Source of the DNA: Paraburkholderia polaris
GTDB taxonomy: Bacteria; Pseudomonadota; Gammaproteobacteria; Burkholderiales; Burkholderiaceae
Length of the DNA stretch: 64,000 bases
Direction: 5' to 3'
Assembly (NCBI RefSeq): GCF_012927345.1
Contig: NZ_JABBGJ010000044.1
Span: forward strand, 1 to 64,000
Under the pieces are notes generated by a model that worked only from the letters and a program-made list of their open reading frames with translations, ran no database searches and was not told the DNA's origin. Shown one piece after another: positions 9,095 to 17,400 of this stretch. A program made the position numbers and the translations under genes. Numbering within the stretch: position 1 is the first letter of the stretch; each line of letters starts with the position of its first letter.

Positions 9095-9289
9095 ATGCTC
9101 AGCCCCCATGAATTTGCGACCTTGATGCTCGTCAAGGACTCCGCCGAACAGATTGCCGACAGGGACGAACTTGACGCGTTGCTCGAACGTCAACTGGTCG
9201 CCATGGAGCAACTTGCGGGCGGTGCCGTGCTCCCTCGCGTTACGCAGGACGGAGATTCCCTGCTTCGTACGCTCGCGCGAATTCACTGA
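9095..9289 (+). CDS. Small conserved protein (64 aa), paralogue of the gene at 62215-62421
   Basis: The protein starts MLSPHEFATLMLVKDSAEQI and is clearly related along its length to the 68-residue protein encoded near 62.4 kb: the first 11 residues are identical and both share a LDALLERQLV / LGALLDRQLI helix and a terminal LLRTLARI / FLKAAARI helix. Both are preceded by the same AGGAGAC box. The fold looks all-helical with no signal peptide. It is probably cytoplasmic and of unknown function; small HTH-like or adaptor roles are possible but unproven. The duplication itself supports both as real genes. Confidence 0.75.
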   Translation: MLSPHEFATLMLVKDSAEQIADRDELDALLERQLVAMEQLAGGAVLPRVTQDGDSLLRTLARIH

Positions 9290-9398
9290 CATGTCGAACC
9301 GTGTGAGCGCGCACGCGACGGTAATATGCGGGCTTGACCGTCCTCCCAGGCCCTTGCCGCGGCCCCAGGATTTCAGAAATGTTCTTGAGGAGATCGCC

Positions 9399-9728
9399 AT
9401 GTCTCGCGAGTCCGAATGGGTCAAATTCGTGCTCCACGAGGAATTCCCGTCTGACGTTGAATTTCTTGAAGGAAGCGCGCCGAACCACGTAGTTATCGAA
9501 TGGCAGGTGGTCGGGCCAGATGACGCGCCGAGACGCAACGCGCCCTTCGTCATCGTCATCGATACGGAGGCAATCGACCGCTACGAAAGCAGCAACCAAC
9601 CAGAGCAGACGAGGATTGCCTCGCGTATTCGCGATATCGTGCAGCATCGAGGCGTTCACTATGAGCCTTCTGGTCCGCTCGACGCAGTCGAACCATTCGT
9701 TGTCGAGATTGACGAGGGTGACCTCTAA
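9399..9728 (+). CDS. Small acidic conserved protein (109 aa; possibly DUF3022-like)
   Basis: ATG 9399 is preceded by GAGGAGA with five-base spacing, which decides against upstream in-frame ATGs. The protein is rich in acidic residues and has a compact alternating pattern: WVKFVLHEEFPSDVEFLEG, HVVIEWQVVG, APFVIVIDTEAIDRYE, and a C-terminal PFVVEIDEGDL. I associate this pattern with a Burkholderia-restricted domain of unknown function, possibly DUF3022, but could not verify the name. It has no signal peptide and follows the 64-residue gene by 109 bases on the same strand. Confidence 0.7.
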   Translation: MSRESEWVKFVLHEEFPSDVEFLEGSAPNHVVIEWQVVGPDDAPRRNAPFVIVIDTEAIDRYESSNQPEQTRIASRIRDIVQHRGVHYEPSGPLDAVEPFVVEIDEGDL

Positions 9729-9993
9729 CATCCATCTCGCGCATCCACGGCCCAGCCACGTGGTACGCCGAAAGGGCATCGCCGCGGCGGCGTTTCATCA
9801 TCAACGATGCCGCCGTATGCCGAACACAATTCGTGCGTCGTCGGCGGTATCCAGGTTTCAGGCGTTGAACGCCTTCGTGATGCCGTCGACAATCACGACA
9901 GCAGGCCCGGATAAGCGGCGCAGGCACTCGCCGAAATGGGTGGGATACGGCGTCATGCCAAGATTTCCTGAAAATCACAAAGGGGATCAAAAA

Positions 9994-10257
9994 ATGCGTT
10001 GGCTCGCCATCTTGAATGGAAAGCATTGGGGCGATATCTCACCGGTCATCTTCCACAAGCACCACCGGAACAAGGATTGGCGCATGACGCTTTGCGACGC
10101 CGTTGACACTGGCGGGGCGATGATCGAGATCACCCGCGGAGACATTAGATGCTACGTGCCACAGGACGCCGTCGTGGCAGCAGTCCACATCCAGTATCCC
10201 AATGAAACCGTGGGATTCATTGACCCGAAGATAATCGAAGAAGGGGCTCACGACTGA
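9994..10257 (+). CDS. Small hypothetical protein (87 aa)
   Basis: ATG 9994 lies after AGGGGA. The 87 residues (start MRWLAILNGKHWGDISPVIF, end EEGAHD) show alternating beta-like hydrophobics and no signal or membrane segment. GDIRCYVPQDAVVAAVHI and NETVGFIDPKI have the look of a small beta barrel or SH3-like fold. I do not recognise a family. It sits in a run of small same-strand genes and may share their expression. Confidence 0.5.
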   Translation: MRWLAILNGKHWGDISPVIFHKHHRNKDWRMTLCDAVDTGGAMIEITRGDIRCYVPQDAVVAAVHIQYPNETVGFIDPKIIEEGAHD

Positions 10258-10765
10258 ACGGGTACGTCTGCAAACATATCAACCGTCTTCGTATCGACTG
10301 CTGGCGCCTTCGCCGCCCCCTACGCCCGAATCACCCACGCGATGGTGTCCTGGTTCCAGATGAAGTGGGGGGTGTACGTATCGAGCACACGAAGACCTGC
10401 TATCTGGTGCGGAGCCGCCGTTTGAATGTCCGTATGGCAACTTGAGCGAAGGTCTGGAGTTGTTTAAGTTTGCAGGTTGCCTGTCGTGACCGACACTACC
10501 GGACCCATGACTGACATCCTCGCTCGTGGGCAGGTCCGGGCTTCAAGGGACCTTAGGCCGTCTGGCAAACATGCAAAGACTCGTGACAGGTTTCGATGCG
10601 AGTTCACAGCCAGAGTAGAATTCAAGCGGAAATCTCAACAAGGTAAGACGGTTGTCCACCCGAACCCATATCAGGCCGGCATGATCCGGGCCGTCGGCGG
10701 CTTGGAACGCGACGCGCTCATTCTGTCGTGCACCGATTTCGAGCGGGTGCTCAAGGAGACTGACC
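10258..10765. other. Stretch before the EthD-like gene, no supported gene
   Basis: About 500 bases. A plus-strand frame at about 10477-10818 overlaps the next gene and has no ribosome binding site or recognisable domain, so I do not call it. It may hold eroded coding sequence. Confidence 0.3.
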
Positions 10766-11074
10766 ATGGCAAAGCTCATCGCACTTTACAAGACGCCGTC
10801 AAACCCGGATGTATTTGACGCACACTACTTCTCGAATCATGTGCCTCTTGCCAAAACGATACCTGGGCTTCAGCGCTATGAAGTTAGTACAGGGCCGGTA
10901 GCGACCCCGCAAGGCGACTCTCCGTATCACCTCGCAGCGATCCTGAGCTTTGATTCGATGGATGCTCTGCAACAGGCACTCAATTCACCCGAAGGCCGAA
11001 CGAGCGCGAGCGATCTAGCCAATTTCGCACAGGCCGGAGTCGAGCTTCTCGTATTCGACACCAAAGACGTTTAA
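10766..11074 (+). CDS. EthD-family protein
   Basis: ATG 10766 follows AAGGAG. The 102-residue protein matches the EthD ferredoxin-like fold: MAKLIALYKTPSNPDVFDAH, then YFSNHVPLAKTIPGLQRYEVS with the conserved F-x-x-x-H and PGL elements, and a DSMDALQQALNSPEG helix. EthD proteins are small dimeric cytoplasmic proteins often linked with degradation of ethers or aromatics, some acting as decarboxylase-like or chaperone components. No such pathway genes are adjacent, so the role is open. Confidence 0.85.
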   Translation: MAKLIALYKTPSNPDVFDAHYFSNHVPLAKTIPGLQRYEVSTGPVATPQGDSPYHLAAILSFDSMDALQQALNSPEGRTSASDLANFAQAGVELLVFDTKDV

Positions 11075-12007
11075 GCCTAGTTAGTGTCTCGGTCGCATAC
11101 GTCAACGATCAGGCAATGCGTCCGGCACCGGATGTGCCGGTCGCTATCCGGCCAGCCTCCTAGCCATGCAATTGCAGCGTCCGAATCCGCCTTGCCGCCG
11201 CTGAAGCCAAACGGGAACCAGCCGGGAGATACCACTGACGACGCAGCAACGACCAGCTGTCGACTGGCGGCAGGCGACCCACTGCCGCCGGTCGCGCTGC
11301 CAAGGGCTCAACGGCAGGTAACAGAGTGGTCCGGTCACCCAAGCCGGCTTCTCGGGGACAGCAGTTCGGCCATCGCTGCCGCTCGGTGATTCCCGCTTGC
11401 GCGACCGCTTGATTAAGTGAACCAATCATTGCGTGATTCGACGCGGCGGCCCGCTTTCTATGTCGACGGATGCGGCCGCACGGGCCAAAACGGAAGTTAC
11501 CGACCGCAGGTGAGCAAACCGGATCCCAAGCCGATGTGCAGGTGATGTACACGCGGAAGATCCATCGCGGATAGAGAGACATTCTCGGCTCGGTATCCCG
11601 CGCGATGGTCAAGGCCCAGGCAGGACGTTCGTAGTTGACCAACTCAAGAGCAGCCGCACGCATTGCCCACTCACGCGACACTATGTCGAACGACATATGG
11701 CATGTGGACATGCATCAAATCTAGACTGCATATCGTCGGTAATGCGGTGAATACGGCAGTCGCGCTTGTTACGAGTCTCGAAATTCTCGGCGGGACCACC
11801 GCAGCCATCGACGATGGCAATCGCCCCCGCGTTGCCCGTTGCGGTCCAGCATCAGGCGGCGCACGCGCACCCCGACGCTATGGCAACCGCGTGCGCTTTA
11901 TCTCACTGGAAAGCCAGGCGACGCTTCAATGCCGCGCGTCCCGTTCGCATTGGGTTACTTGGGGAGAGATGGCGTCGGGTCTCATCCGAGATCAAGGAGA
12001 AACAACA
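11075..12007. other. Long leader region upstream of MFS gene
   Basis: About 930 bases with no convincing gene. A leftward frame at 11160-11711 and the plus-strand extension of the MFS frame are open but lack start signals and sensible protein composition. The region holds the inverted repeats at 11676-11712. Confidence 0.35.
11676..11712. promoter_or_regulatory. Cluster of inverted repeats, possible repressor operator
   Basis: ATGTCG-AA-CGACAT (11683-11696) is a perfect inverted repeat. An upstream CGACA (11676) can also pair with TGTCG, and CATGTGGACATG (11701-11712) is a second inverted repeat. The density resembles a TetR or MarR operator, about 300 bases upstream of the MFS exporter. Confidence 0.4.
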
Positions 12008-13462
12008 ATGTCCCGTTGCAGCGACCCGGTGAGCATTCTTGAATACAAGGGCGACGACAAGCTCATCGCTGGAATCGTGCTCTCAGTTGTCACCTTCTGG
12101 CTTTTTGCTCAGACGACATTCAATGTGTTGGCCTCAATGAGGACGGAACTGAGGATCGGCAATAGCGTGAGCGACATCGCTGTAAGCGTGACAGCGCTGT
12201 TTACGGGCGCGTTCATTGTGGTGGCGGGCGGACTGGCCGACCGGTTCGGCCGCGTCAAGGTGACTACCGTTGGGCTCGCATTGAGCGCAATTGGATCCCT
12301 GCTGATTGCAATGTCTCCATGCGGCACAGCTGTTTTTCTGATGGCAGGACGCATGATTCAGGGCCTGTCTGCCGCGTGTATCATGCCCGCGACCTTGTCG
12401 CTCATGAACGCATATTACGACGGCGAAGAGCGTCAGCGGGCACTCAGTTTCTGGTCGATTGGCTCATGGGGCGGCTCCGGACTGTGCGCACTTCTGGCGG
12501 GCGCCGTCGACTCGACGATCGGATGGCGCTGGATCTTCTGGATGTCAACGCTAGTTGCGGTCGTGAGCTGGACGCTAATTCGCGGAACGCCCGAAAGCAA
12601 AGTGGTCGACGTCAACAGGAGGCCAATCGACTGGACGGGTACATGGGCCTTCGTTATTGCAATGGTGGCTCTTCACCTGGTTGTCGCTAAAGGTGCAGAA
12701 GTCGGGTGGCTAAGTACCTTCATAGTGACGACGACCGTCATATCCGGTCTAGCCGCCACTGTGTTTGTTCTTTTCGAGCGTCGCGCGAGTTATCCGGTTG
12801 TCGACTTCAGCTTGTTTGGCAATTCGGCGTACACGGCCTCTACGCTGTCGAACTTTTTTTTGAATGGCGTTGCGGGCGCGTTGCTCATCGCGTTGTTACT
12901 CGTCCAAAGCGCTTTCGGACTTTCGTCGCTCCAGTCCGGACTGATGACCGCAGGGTATCTCGTCGCAATCCTCGTCATGATCCGGGTTGGGGAAAAGTTG
13001 CAGCAGCGTTGGGGTTGCCCACGTCGCCCGATGGTACTTGGCTGCGCGACCACGGTTGTCGGTCTGATATTGTTGACCGTCACGTCTCTGCCTGTTTCCC
13101 AATACGTGACCGTTGCGTTCTTCGGCTTTACTTTGATTGGCGCCGGACTTGGGATCTACGCGACGCCGTCGACCGATGCCGCATTGTCGAGCGTTGCGGA
13201 ATCGCGATCAGGGGCGGCGTCGGGAATCTACAAGATGGCATCCTCGCTGGGTACCGCGTTGGGTGTCGCGACATCGGCTGCCATATTTGAGGCACTTGCC
13301 AACGTCGATGGTCAATCGGCGCAAGCATTGGTTGGGCCAGGAAATGATGAGCTACGTTTGGCCGCTGCGGCAGCACTGTGGTTCAATGTAGCGATAGCCC
13401 TGCTCGCACTGGCGGCAGTCGTGTTTGGCATGCCTCGGTGCGCGGCGGCAGTTCACTCGTGA
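12008..13462 (+). CDS. MFS transporter, drug-exporter (DHA2/14-TM) type
   Basis: ATG 12008 follows AAGGAGA; the longer open frame upstream has no membrane-protein character. The 484-residue protein has about 14 hydrophobic helices. Motif A is clear in the loop after TM2 (GGLADRFGRVKV, near residue 75), and the helix after it shows the GRMIQGLSAACIMPATLSLM pattern of the QacA/EmrB subfamily. A second loop near residue 200 (PIDWTGTWAFVIAMVALHLV) is also typical. It should export small toxic compounds by proton antiport. No adaptor, outer-membrane or regulator gene is adjacent. Its stop codon directly abuts a truncated Hsp20 frame. Confidence 0.85.
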   Translation: MSRCSDPVSILEYKGDDKLIAGIVLSVVTFWLFAQTTFNVLASMRTELRIGNSVSDIAVSVTALFTGAFIVVAGGLADRFGRVKVTTVGLALSAIGSLLIAMSPCGTAVFLMAGRMIQGLSAACIMPATLSLMNAYYDGEERQRALSFWSIGSWGGSGLCALLAGAVDSTIGWRWIFWMSTLVAVVSWTLIRGTPESKVVDVNRRPIDWTGTWAFVIAMVALHLVVAKGAEVGWLSTFIVTTTVISGLAATVFVLFERRASYPVVDFSLFGNSAYTASTLSNFFLNGVAGALLIALLLVQSAFGLSSLQSGLMTAGYLVAILVMIRVGEKLQQRWGCPRRPMVLGCATTVVGLILLTVTSLPVSQYVTVAFFGFTLIGAGLGIYATPSTDAALSSVAESRSGAASGIYKMASSLGTALGVATSAAIFEALANVDGQSAQALVGPGNDELRLAAAAALWFNVAIALLALAAVVFGMPRCAAAVHS

Positions 13463-13858
13463 CTGCTGGGCAAGAGGTTCGGCGGTTTTCCGTCCAGCAT
13501 CCGCTCGGGCCGCTTCGGGGCCTTTCCGCAGGTGAACATCGGTACGACCGACGACTCAATCGAAATCGTCGCGTTCGCGCCCGGTCTCAAGCTGGCCGAA
13601 CTCGACGTGTCGATCGACAAGGGCCTGCTGACAATCAGCGGTGAGCGCAAGGCCGCCCAGACCGGCAGCGATGACAAAACCCGGGACGACAGCCGCACCT
13701 ATGCACAGGAGCGGTTCAGCGGCAGTTTCCGGCGCGTGATCGAGCTGCCGCAGAATGCGGATCCCGACAGGGTGCAGGCGCGCTACACCAACGGTTGCCT
13801 GTCGATCAGCGTCGGCAAGCGTGAAGCGTCGAAGCCGCGAGCCATTACCGTTCAGTAA
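13463..13858 (+). CDS. Hsp20/alpha-crystallin small heat-shock protein, 5'-truncated
   Basis: Sequence homologous to Burkholderia Hsp20 is readable from about 13478 (FGGFPSSIRSGRFGAFPQ) through the crystallin domain (VNIGTTDDSIEIVAFAPG; ISGERKAA; RFSGSFRRVIELPQNADPD) to an ITVQ C-terminus. These proteins usually have a further 15-25 residues beginning with ATG; here the frame runs back directly into the TGA of the MFS gene. There is no ATG and no good ribosome site; the first possible starts are CTG 13463 and GTG 13532. The crystallin domain itself looks intact. It was probably made start-less by a recombination that placed the MFS gene here. It may still be expressed weakly by coupling. Confidence 0.7.
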   Translation: MLGKRFGGFPSSIRSGRFGAFPQVNIGTTDDSIEIVAFAPGLKLAELDVSIDKGLLTISGERKAAQTGSDDKTRDDSRTYAQERFSGSFRRVIELPQNADPDRVQARYTNGCLSISVGKREASKPRAITVQ

Positions 13859-13882
13859 TGCCATGCATTCAAGGAGCAAGCC

Positions 13883-14290
13883 ATGAACGACAGGACACAG
13901 GTCGCTGAACGCGACCAGAAAGCGGTAGCACGACGCGAGGGTGAGCAGCCGGCACGGCGGACGACGCTCGCACCCGCAGTCGACGTGTTCGAGGACAGCC
14001 AGGGCATCACGCTGTGGGCGGACCTGCCAGGCGTCACAAAGGACAAACTCGACGTGAAGGTGCACGACGGCAATCTTTATATCGAGGCCGAAGCAGTTGT
14101 GCCGACGCCCGCCGGCCTGCGGCTGCAGCACGCCGAGATCCGGCAACCGCATTTCGCGCGCGCGTTCTCGCTGAGCCCGGACTTCGACACATCGGAAATC
14201 GATGCGAACCTGCAGGACGGCGTGCTGAAGCTGACGATTCCGCGTCGCGACGAAGCACGCCCACGCCGGATCGAGGTGCAGACGAACTGA
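13883..14290 (+). CDS. Hsp20/alpha-crystallin small heat-shock protein
   Basis: ATG 13883 is preceded by AAGGAG. The 135-residue protein has a charged N-terminal arm (residues 1-35), then the crystallin domain: AVDVFEDSQGITLWADLPGV, KDKLDVKVHDGNLYIEAEA, and the C-terminal GVLKLTIPRR strand. It acts as an ATP-independent holdase for unfolding proteins in the cytoplasm and likely co-oligomerises with the first Hsp20. The 24-base gap between the two indicates a former two-gene operon whose own promoter was lost with the first gene's start. Confidence 0.9.
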   Translation: MNDRTQVAERDQKAVARREGEQPARRTTLAPAVDVFEDSQGITLWADLPGVTKDKLDVKVHDGNLYIEAEAVVPTPAGLRLQHAEIRQPHFARAFSLSPDFDTSEIDANLQDGVLKLTIPRRDEARPRRIEVQTN

Positions 14291-14459
14291 GCCCGGCAGA
14301 GCCGCAACGAGGAGGGGAAAAAACCGGTGGCGGCCGCGAGGTCGCCATCGCCCGTTCGCGGAGGTGTGGATACAGAACGTTATGGAGGAAGGGCGATGCG
14401 GATAAACGATCAGCATATGGGCCGTGCCGGTTCGTCAGTTCGCAAGCGCCCTCCTTGCT

Positions 14460-17400
14460 TCAGCAGGCACAGCGTCGCAGCAGATCGATCAGCGCGAGCG
14501 GATCATACGGCTTTCGCAGTGGAATTGCGTTGGGCAGCATCTGCCGCTGTTCGGGCGTCAGCACGAGGTCGTAGCCGGTCAAGAAAATCACCTGCAGTTG
14601 TGGACGCTCCCGGCACGCATCGATCGCGAGATCGACGCCCGACTTGCCCGCCAGCCCGACATCGGTCAGCAGCACGTCGACCGGCTGTTCGCGCAGAATG
14701 CACATCGCTTCGGCCTCGCCCCCGGTTTCGACGATTTGCAGTCCGAAAGTCCGCAGCAATTCGGCGGTACTCGGGCGCACCAGCTCGTCGTCTTCGACGT
14801 AAAGAATGCGCAGACGATTGATAGGGTCGCCGGCGCCCGGCGCATCGTCGGCATGCGCGGCCTCGCGAAACTGATCACGAATCCCCCCGCCCACCTTGTC
14901 GTGCTGCCCCTCAGCGATCGCGCCAGGGCTCGCATCCCGCACGCTAGAAGCGCTCTCATCGAGACTCTGCCAAGGCTGATTCCCGATCACATGGCGTACT
15001 TTGCGAGCCAGCGCCTCGAACGTGTAAGGCTTGCTGAGCAATTCAATGCCCTCGTCGAGCCGGCCGGCGTGCACGATCGCATTGTCGGTATAGCCGGAGG
15101 TGAACAGCACCGCGATGGCAGGCAAGCGCTCGCGCGCCTTGCGCGCCAGCTCCGTGCTGCGCAGCGGGCCGGGCATCACCACATCCGTAAACAGCAGATG
15201 AATCGGCACGCCGCTTTCCACAATGGCCAGCGCGCTCTGGGCGTCCTTGGCCTTGAGGACCTTGTAGCCGAGATCGGTCAGCATTTCGACCACCGTGGCG
15301 CGCACCTCCTCGTCATCCTCGACCACCAGCACCGTTTCCGCACCGCCCTTGGCCGCACCGGCATCGACTTGCGTTTCGCGGTCCTCCTCCTGGCGCACGC
15401 GCGGCAGATAGAGGCGCACCGTCGTCCCGTGGCCACGCTCGCTGTAGATCTTGACATGACCGCCGGACTGCTTGACGAAGCCAAACACCATGCTCAGTCC
15501 CAGCCCCGTCCCCTGGCCTTCCGGTTTGGTCGTGAAGAACGGTTCGAAGGCGCGCTCGCGCACCTCCGGCGGCATGCCCGAGCCGGTATCGGTGACCGCG
15601 ACCATCACGTACTGGCCCGGCGTCACATCCGCGTTGCGCTGCGCATACGCGTCGTCGAGCGAGGCGTTGCCCGCCTCCATCGTGAGCTTGCCGTGTCCGC
15701 GCATCGCGTCGCGCGCGTTGATCGCCAGATTGAGCAGCGCGTTTTCGACCTGAAACGGATCGACCAGCGTGTTCCACAGGCCGCCGGAGACCACCGTCTC
15801 GATCTCGATGCCATCGCCGAGCGCGCGGCGGAACATATCGTCCAGCCCGCGAATAAAGCGGCCGAGATTGACGACCTTCGGCGCAAGCGGCTGGCGCCGG
15901 CCGAATGCCAGCAACTGCGACGCGAGATTGGCGCCGCGCGCCACGCCTGCCAGCGCGTTGCGCACGCGCTGTTCGGCTTTGTCCGCGCCGGCCACATCCT
16001 TCGCCAGCAGTTGCAGATTGCCGCCGATTACCTGCAGCAGGTTGTTGAAATCGTGCGCCACGCCGCCGGTCAGCTTGCCGATCGACTCCATCTTCTGCGA
16101 CATCCGCAGCGCTTCTTCAGCATGCCGCAAGGCTTCGGCAGTTTCCTTGTCGGCGGTGACATCGCGCCCCACGCCATGGATGCGGTCCGAAGCCCGGTCG
16201 AACGACAGGGTCCACGCTATCCAACGCCACGTACCATCGATGCGCTTCAGTCGGCACTCGTAACGCGCCGGCACGCCCGTGCGCCGCAAGCGCTCGAGTT
16301 GTTCGGTGATCATGGCGACATCATCGGGATGATTCAGCTCCATGTAGGAGTGCGACGTCAGCCAATGCACCGAATAGCCGAGCGTGCTTTGCCACGAAGG
16401 ACTGATACGCTGCAGCGAGCCTTCGAAATCGGCCACCACCAGCAGATCCTCGCTCAGCTCCCAAAGCCGGTCGCGATCGGCGACGGCCTCGCTTACGCGG
16501 CGCTCAAGCGTCTCATTCAGATCGCGCAGCGCCTGCTCCGCCTTGGTGCGCTCGGCGATTTCCGATTGTGCCGCCTGATACAGCCGCGCGTTGTCGATGG
16601 CGACGGCCGCCTGCGCCGCAATACCGACGACGAGGCGTTCGGCGCGGGCGCCGAATACGCCCGCTTCCGGATGGCCGAACAGCAAACCGCCGAGCACCTC
16701 CCCGGTACGCGAGACCACCGGCGCAGCGAGGTAGCTGCGGACCGCCAGATGGCCCGGCGGCATGCCGTGAAAGGGCGCGTTCAGGCCATAACGCGGATCC
16801 TGCGTGACGTCATCGACGCGCACGATGCCCTCGCCCTTGAAGGTCGTCGCGAACAGCGCGGTGTTGCGTGGCATCGGCAAGCTGGCGAACGCGTCCTTCG
16901 GCGCGCCGGAGAGCGAGTACAGCTGGTAGGTGCCGCCCCCGTCGGCCTGCCCGCCCTGCGGGTCCGGTACGTTATAGAAGAACGAGCCGAAGGCGGCGCC
17001 CGTCAATTCTGTTGCAGCGTCGGTCACGACTTGCACGGCCCGGCTCAGATCGAGTTCCGCAGCCACCGCCGTACCGACGCGGTTGAGGATTTCCAGCGTC
17101 CGCGACTCTTCACGCAGATTACGTTCGGTTTCCCGCCTTAGCCGGGCCAGTTGCAGATTGCCCGCCACGCGCGCCAACAGCTCGCGCGCCGAGAACGGCT
17201 TGGTCAGATAGTCGTCGGCGCCGGACTCGAGACCGCTCACGCGCGCCTCTTCCCCCGCACGGGCCGAGAGCAGCAGCACCGGCGTTTCGCGCAAGGCGGG
17301 GTCGGCACGCAGTTCGCGCAACAGACCGAAGCCGTCGAGCCGCGGCATCATCACATCCGAAACGATCAGATCAGGGACGCTCGCCCGCACCGTCTCCAGC

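Noticed and set aside
8855..9559. Leftward frame of 234 codons overlapping two small plus-strand genes
   Set aside because: The opposite-strand small genes have ribosome sites and paralogue support.
11160..11711. Leftward frame of 183 codons upstream of the MFS gene
   Set aside because: No ribosome site, odd composition with many Trp/Arg/Pro, and it crosses the operator-like repeats.
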